Below are positions 6,989 to 10,419 of a stretch of 10,419 bases of DNA, piece after piece. The stretch's first letter is position 1. Every line of letters starts with the position of its first letter. Under the pieces are notes generated by a model. The model did not search any database, was not told the DNA's origin, and was given only the letters and a program-made list of their open reading frames with translations. A program made the position numbers and the translations under genes. This DNA is from Sphingomonadaceae bacterium (GTDB lineage Bacteria; Pseudomonadota; Alphaproteobacteria; Sphingomonadales; Sphingomonadaceae). The DNA lies in assembly GCA_947446935.1 (NCBI GenBank), contig CANFIV010000022.1, positions 1 to 10,419 of the forward strand. Direction: 5' to 3'.

Positions 6989-7026
6989 GCGCAACAGGAT
7001 TCGTTGTTCAGCGGTTCATCTGGCGC

Positions 7027-7060
7027 AAAAGAAGAAGGCGGCGTTTCCGCCGCCTTCTTC
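7027..7060 (-). terminator. Intrinsic terminator of the M23 peptidase gene
   Basis: GAAGAAGGCGGCG (7031-7043) and CGCCGCCTTCTTC (7048-7060) form a perfect 13-bp stem with a TTTC loop. On the minus strand the hairpin is followed by TTTT (complement of AAAA at 7027-7030), so it is a Rho-independent terminator for the gene ending at 7095. It also insulates the acyl-CoA synthetase promoter just downstream. On the plus strand no T-run follows. Confidence 0.9.
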
Positions 7061-7094
7061 CCATCCTCTCCAAGATGACTCGTGCGCTATCTGA

Positions 7095-7802
7095 TCAGCG
7101 CGACAAACCGTCGTTGCTGGCCAGCACAGTGTCGGTGGCGACACCTGGAGCAACCGTCTGCATATAAGGAATCGGGTTCACCGCCTCGCCGCCGATCCGC
7201 ACTTCATAATGCAGATGCGAGCCTGTCGAACGACCAGTCGAGCCGACGTAGCCGATCACGTCGCCCTTGCGCACGTGCTGACCTTCGGCGACCGCGATGC
7301 GTGACATATGACCATAGCGGGTTTCCATGCCTGCGCCGTGCTCAAGCTCGACAAACAGGCCGTAGCCGCCAAACCAGTCAGCCTTGCCGACAACGCCATC
7401 CGCCGAAGCGTGGATCGGGGTACCGGTCGTCGCGGGAAGGTCGATGCCCTTGTGCGCGCGCAGCCCGCCGAGGACCGGGTGGATGCGCAGGCCGAAGCCG
7501 CTGCTCATGGCGCGGTTCGACATGACGGGGACCAGCGATGGAATGGAAACAGTGCCGCTGGAGCGGGCTGGCGTCGAAAAAGCGAGGGTGCCGTTGTCGA
7601 GTGCTTTCCAGCTGGCGAAGAGCTGGTGGAATTCATCATCGGCAACATTCGCGGCGATGCCGGACTTGGCAGCTTCGGCGGCGCGGAGCGGGGCGGCAAT
7701 GTCTGCCGAGGCAGCGCTGTTGGCCAATGCCGGAACCGAGAAAAGGCACGCTGCCGCGCTAACCGCGCCAAACATGATTTTCAGGAAACTGTTTTGGAAC
7801 AT
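7095..7802 (-). CDS. Secreted M23/LytM-type metallopeptidase
   Basis: This 235-residue protein starts with a classic signal peptide: a short polar start with one Lys, a hydrophobic core IMFGAVSAAACLFSV, and likely signal peptidase I cleavage after ALA at residue 27. A linker of about 65 residues follows, then an M23 LytM domain from about residue 98 to 212. All expected active-site residues are present: zinc ligands His117 and Asp121 (HKGIDLP) and His198 (HLHYEVR), with catalytic His165 (YGHMS) and His196. It is therefore probably an active periplasmic endopeptidase that cuts peptidoglycan cross-links, unlike EnvC/NlpD-type activators, which have lost these residues. It is short and has no LysM, coiled-coil or transmembrane domain. 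The ATG lacks a good Shine-Dalgarno sequence. The gene stands alone between two terminators. Confidence 0.92.
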   Translation of the reverse strand: MFQNSFLKIMFGAVSAAACLFSVPALANSAASADIAAPLRAAEAAKSGIAANVADDEFHQLFASWKALDNGTLAFSTPARSSGTVSIPSLVPVMSNRAMSSGFGLRIHPVLGGLRAHKGIDLPATTGTPIHASADGVVGKADWFGGYGLFVELEHGAGMETRYGHMSRIAVAEGQHVRKGDVIGYVGSTGRSTGSHLHYEVRIGGEAVNPIPYMQTVAPGVATDTVLASNDGLSR

Positions 7803-7944
7803 TACGACCCGCTAACCCTTAATGACACTGACTGGCCGGCGTTGATGTCGCCGTTGTTATTGCCAGAGCAACCCGACCTGAATTTGCCTAACGACCCAGC
7901 GGAGTGACCCCCGACAAACCTGGCAAACCCTGAAGACTTTGCGG
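7803..7944. other. Upstream region of the M23 peptidase gene
   Basis: This gap must contain the M23 promoter, because the terminator of the DUF455 operon lies just beyond it. I found no convincing -35/-10 pair, operator palindrome or conserved RNA fold by eye. No small ORF in it has a ribosome site or protein-like composition. Confidence 0.5.
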
Positions 7945-7981
7945 AAAACCCTCCCGCTGCCTCGTTGCAGCCGGGTTAGGG
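7945..7981 (-). terminator. Intrinsic terminator of the glnE–bcp–DUF455 operon
   Basis: On the minus strand, CCCTAACCCGGCTGC (7981-7967) pairs with GCAGCGGGAGGG (7960-7949) around a 6-base loop. The stem has GCTGC/GCAGC, CCC/GGG and CCCT/AGGG blocks with a bulged G and a small internal loop. TTTT (complement of 7945-7948) follows at once. It starts 14 bp after the DUF455 stop codon. Confidence 0.78.
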
Positions 7982-7994
7982 GGAAGCGTCACAA

Positions 7995-8819
7995 TTAGAC
8001 AACCCCTGTCATCAATTCGCACGATAAACCGGCTGATCGACGCGCTGAGTCGTTGAACGGCGGCTTAACAGCCCCGCGAAAATGGCGCGCGACAAGGGTT
8101 TTCCAAAGCGCTGGCGCCGATTCACCACGTTCGTCGCACACTTTGAGGAAGTGGGTTGTGCCGAAGCGCACATGTCGGATTTCATCGTCAAGGATTCGCT
8201 CGAGAATGCGCGATGAACGCAAATCACCCGCCGCGGTGAAGCGCTCGATCGTCACAGGAGTGACATCGAGCCCACGCGCTTCAAGCACCATCGGCACAAC
8301 TGCAAGCCGCGCGGCGATGTCATGTGCCGTCTCGCGCGCGGCGTCCCACAGGCCGTCGTGCGCGGGCAAGGCACCATAGTCGGAGCCAAGGGTCCGCAGG
8401 CGGCGGGCAAGCAGCGCGAAATGCATCGACTCGTCCGCCGCGACATCGAGCCAGTCGCTGACGAACTGCGCCCCGCGCTCTGCGCCGAAGCGTCCTGCGG
8501 CATCAAGCGCGAGATCGATCGCCACGAACTCGATATGGGCAAGGGCATGGAGCAACGCGAGCCGCCCGCGCTCCGAACCGCCACGCCCGCGCTTGGGCAT
8601 GGCATTGGGCGGCAGCAACGCGGGCCGTGCGGGACGAGCGGGTTCATCCGGCATCACCACATCGAACGCAAAAGCCAGACGGCCAGCTGCCCACTCGCGC
8701 CGTACCTCACGCGTCGCCATGACTTTGGTCGCGGGATCAGAGGTCATCATCGCCCCCCGGATTGCGGAGGCGACGCTTGGAAAAGTTGTGCCCTTCAATT
8801 TCGCGCTTTCCAACCTCAC
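7995..8819 (-). CDS. DUF455 family ferritin-like protein (probable di-iron/di-metal four-helix bundle)
   Basis: This 274-residue protein belongs to the DUF455 family (sequence core ARPARPALLPP, GRLALLHALAHIEFVAIDLA, VVPMVLEARGLDVTP, ILDDEIRHVRFG). The biochemical role of the family is not established. The residues expected of a ferritin-like metal site are all present: Glu97, Glu130-x-x-His133 (ADESMH), Glu180 (VLEARG) and Glu213-x-x-His216 (DDEIRH). This E, ExxH, E, ExxH order is also seen in di-iron oxygenases such as MiaE. No signal peptide, so cytoplasmic. The start is a GTG that overlaps the bcp stop (GTGA), and family-like sequence precedes the first ATG at 8750, so the GTG, or a TTG shortly after it, is more likely. 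Last gene of the glnE–bcp operon and followed by a terminator. Pairing with a peroxiredoxin suggests a link to oxygen or iron stress, but that is inference. Confidence 0.85.
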   Translation of the reverse strand: MRLESAKLKGTTFPSVASAIRGAMMTSDPATKVMATREVRREWAAGRLAFAFDVVMPDEPARPARPALLPPNAMPKRGRGGSERGRLALLHALAHIEFVAIDLALDAAGRFGAERGAQFVSDWLDVAADESMHFALLARRLRTLGSDYGALPAHDGLWDAARETAHDIAARLAVVPMVLEARGLDVTPVTIERFTAAGDLRSSRILERILDDEIRHVRFGTTHFLKVCDERGESAPALWKTLVARHFRGAVKPPFNDSARRSAGLSCELMTGVV

Positions 8820-9289
8820 AGGGCCCGAGCGGCGGCGAGCACCTCTTCAGCATGTCCCTTTACTTTGACCTTGGGCCAGACCCTTGCGATCTTGCCATCA
8901 GGCCCGACGAGATAGGTCGTGCGCTCCATGCCCATGTAAGTGCGCCCGTACATCGATTTTTCGGTCCAGATACCAAGCGCATCGGACAAGCCGCCCTCTT
9001 CCGCATCGCTGGCGAGCGGTGCGGCGAGACCATGCTTTTCGATGAACTTGATATGCTTTTTCGGCGGGTCCTTGCTGATGCCGAGCAGCGCGGTGCCGGC
9101 TGCGCCAAATTCCGCGGCAAGGGCCGAAAAATCCTTGTTTTCCGTCGTGCAGCCCGGAGTGTCGTCCTTGGGATAAAAAAACAGAACGAGCTTGCGGCCC
9201 ACGAAATCGGATGGCTTGACCGCGCTGCCATCGGGGCTGGTCAGGGCAATATCAGGCAGTGCGCTGCCCGGTCCGAACGTCTCGCTCAT
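8816..9289 (-). CDS. bcp: Thioredoxin-dependent peroxiredoxin, Bcp/PrxQ type (single cysteine)
   Basis: Bcp reduces hydrogen peroxide and organic peroxides in the cytoplasm. The 157-residue protein has the AhpC/TSA thioredoxin fold, with the signature FFYPKDDTPGCTTENKDF: peroxidatic Cys47, Thr44 and Pro45 in PxxxTxxC form, and the later Arg123 (MERTTYLV). The resolving Cys found five residues on in E. coli Bcp is Lys here, and Cys47 is the only cysteine in the protein, so it should work as a 1-Cys enzyme with an external thiol partner. The start ATG at 9289 overlaps the glnE stop (ATGA). A longer in-frame extension to 9397 would run inside glnE and lacks family similarity, so it was not used. 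The downstream stop overlaps the DUF455 GTG start, so all three genes are likely translated in a coupled way. Confidence 0.94.
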   Translation of the reverse strand: MSETFGPGSALPDIALTSPDGSAVKPSDFVGRKLVLFFYPKDDTPGCTTENKDFSALAAEFGAAGTALLGISKDPPKKHIKFIEKHGLAAPLASDAEEGGLSDALGIWTEKSMYGRTYMGMERTTYLVGPDGKIARVWPKVKVKGHAEEVLAAARAL

Positions 9290-10419
9290 TCCTCGATCTC
9301 CAGTTCCTGATCCAAAACGCTGTTCCAGCTCGCCGCAATGGTCCGGCGCGCGCCAAGAACGGCTGCGAGCAGCGCGGGCCAATCTGCCACGCCGCACGAC
9401 TTTGCAACAATAGCGCGGCTCGCTTCGGGCGGATAGCGGCCATCGGGGGCAACGAGGCGCACAACCACCAGCAGCCGTGCGAGCAGATCCTGCGCGGCGC
9501 GCAGCGCGGGTGCGAGCAGTCCCGCAGCAACGAGGCCATCCAGCGCGAGGCCGAGATTCGGATCGAGCCCGGCACCCTCACGCAGTTGCAGATAGTGGAC
9601 GAGGAATTCCAGATCGACGAGCCCTCCACGCGCGAGCTTGACGTCGAGCGGGCCGCTGGGCGGCTTGTGCAGCGCCATTTCCGCCCGCATCGCCAGCACA
9701 TCCTCGCGCAGCTTCACCGGATCACGCGGACGTCGCAGCACTTCGGTGATAATCGCGGCGAGTTCAGCGCGGTCGTGCGGCGTGCCGAACAAGGGGCGGG
9801 CGCGGCACAGCGCCATGTGTTCCCATGTCCAGGCGTCGTCCCGCTGGTAGCGTGCGAAGCTGTCGAGGCTGACCGCGATCGGTCCTTGCGCGCCGCTTGG
9901 CCGGAGGCGGACGTCGACTTCGTAGAGCGCGCCGGCGGCGGTCGGCGCAGACAATGCGGCGATCACCCGCTGGGTGAGGCGGTTGAAATAGAGCGTGCTG
10001 CCGAGCACCCGCCCGCCATTGGATTCGCCCGTGTGATCGCCGCCGAACAGGAACACGAGATCGAGATCCGAGGCATGGGTGAGCGCGGCACCGCCAAGGC
10101 GGCCGAGGCTGAGGATCACCAGCTCGCTGCCCGGAACGCGGCCATGGACGGAACTGAACTCTGCTTCTGCAGCGCTGGCGAGCGTGAGGATCGCGGCTTC
10201 GGCGACTCGCGACAGCGCGGCTGCCACCTCCAGCGGATCGCGTTGGCCCTCGATCAGCTGGACGCCGAGCACGAAGCGCCATTCGCCGACTTTGCGGCGC
10301 ACGGTATCGAGCAGGCACTGGTAATCATCGCCCGGTTCGCCGCAGCGGAAATCTTCCGCCAGACTTTCGGCACTTCCGGGCAGGTCGAAGGCCGTACGGT
10401 CTATCAAGGTGTCGAGGAG
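9286..10419 (-). CDS. glnE: Bifunctional glutamine synthetase adenylyltransferase/deadenylase, C-terminal part
   Basis: GlnE adenylylates glutamine synthetase when nitrogen is plentiful and removes the AMP when it is scarce, under control of PII and glutamine. The frame is open to the window edge, giving 377 residues. Full-length GlnE is around 900 residues or more, so this is the C-terminal half, with the adenylylation domain and the helical region after it. Numbered from the window edge, the nucleotidyltransferase signature is ILSLGRLGGAALTHASDLDL, with metal-binding Asp118 and Asp120. It is followed by EVDVRLRPSGAQGP (167-180), the WTWEHMALCRAR block and GGLVDLEFLVHYLQL, all characteristic of GlnE. 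The TTG at 10407 is only an internal codon. First visible gene of an operon with bcp and the DUF455 gene; its stop overlaps the bcp start by 4 bp. Confidence 0.95.
   Translation of the reverse strand, partial: LLDTLIDRTAFDLPGSAESLAEDFRCGEPGDDYQCLLDTVRRKVGEWRFVLGVQLIEGQRDPLEVAAALSRVAEAAILTLASAAEAEFSSVHGRVPGSELVILSLGRLGGAALTHASDLDLVFLFGGDHTGESNGGRVLGSTLYFNRLTQRVIAALSAPTAAGALYEVDVRLRPSGAQGPIAVSLDSFARYQRDDAWTWEHMALCRARPLFGTPHDRAELAAIITEVLRRPRDPVKLREDVLAMRAEMALHKPPSGPLDVKLARGGLVDLEFLVHYLQLREGAGLDPNLGLALDGLVAAGLLAPALRAAQDLLARLLVVVRLVAPDGRYPPEASRAIVAKSCGVADWPALLAAVLGARRTIAASWNSVLDQELEIEE

Noticed and set aside
7308..7907. A 199-codon plus-strand frame overlapping the M23 peptidase and its upstream gap
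   Set aside because: Most of it is antisense to the M23 domain, there is no ribosome site before it, and the part extending into the gap shows no protein-like motif.
9290..9397. N-terminal extension of Bcp up to 9397
   Set aside because: The extra residues are Arg-rich, lie within the glnE coding sequence and do not match the family. The ATGA overlap at 9286-9289 gives a standard Bcp N terminus.

Overview
The window looks like a core chromosomal stretch of a GC-rich alphaproteobacterium, most likely a sphingomonad (Erythrobacteraceae/Sphingomonadaceae type). This rests on the style of the proteins: a PhaB-type reductase, an HTH–DUF4019 membrane regulator, an alphaproteobacterial ribbon-helix-helix protein, a DUF455 ferritin-like protein coupled to bcp and glnE, and a P450/acyl-CoA ligase pair. 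This is recognition by eye, not a database result. I see no RNA genes, insertion sequences, CRISPR arrays or phage genes. Every gene appears intact except the two cut by the window edges.

Layout. (1) 1–585 (+) is the 3' end of an acetoacetyl-CoA reductase gene (phaB), closed by a long hairpin. (2) 630–1415 (-) encodes a membrane-tethered HTH regulator with a C-terminal DUF4019 domain. Divergent from it, at about 1477–1719 (+), is a small ribbon-helix-helix protein. (3) murA (1749–3032, -) and galU (about 3146–4033, +) are divergent and supply cell-envelope precursors: UDP-GlcNAc-enolpyruvate for peptidoglycan, and UDP-glucose for polysaccharides. (4) An acyl-CoA synthetase and a cytochrome P450 (6919–4056, -) form a two-gene operon. 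Its upstream region carries a 22-bp palindrome that looks like a repressor operator. A hairpin separates the operon from the convergent galU. (5) A secreted M23/LytM metallopeptidase (7095–7802, -) has its own intrinsic terminator at 7027–7060. (6) glnE (3' part), a Bcp-type peroxiredoxin and a DUF455 ferritin-like protein (10419–7995, -) form an operon joined by two 4-bp stop/start overlaps. An intrinsic terminator follows at 7945–7981.

Most of the window is housekeeping. The parts with least known function are the HTH–TM–DUF4019 protein, the P450/ligase operon with its palindrome, and the DUF455 protein, which has a complete six-residue di-iron-like ligand set and is translationally coupled to a peroxiredoxin. 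I did not find a convincing novel defence or mobile system.
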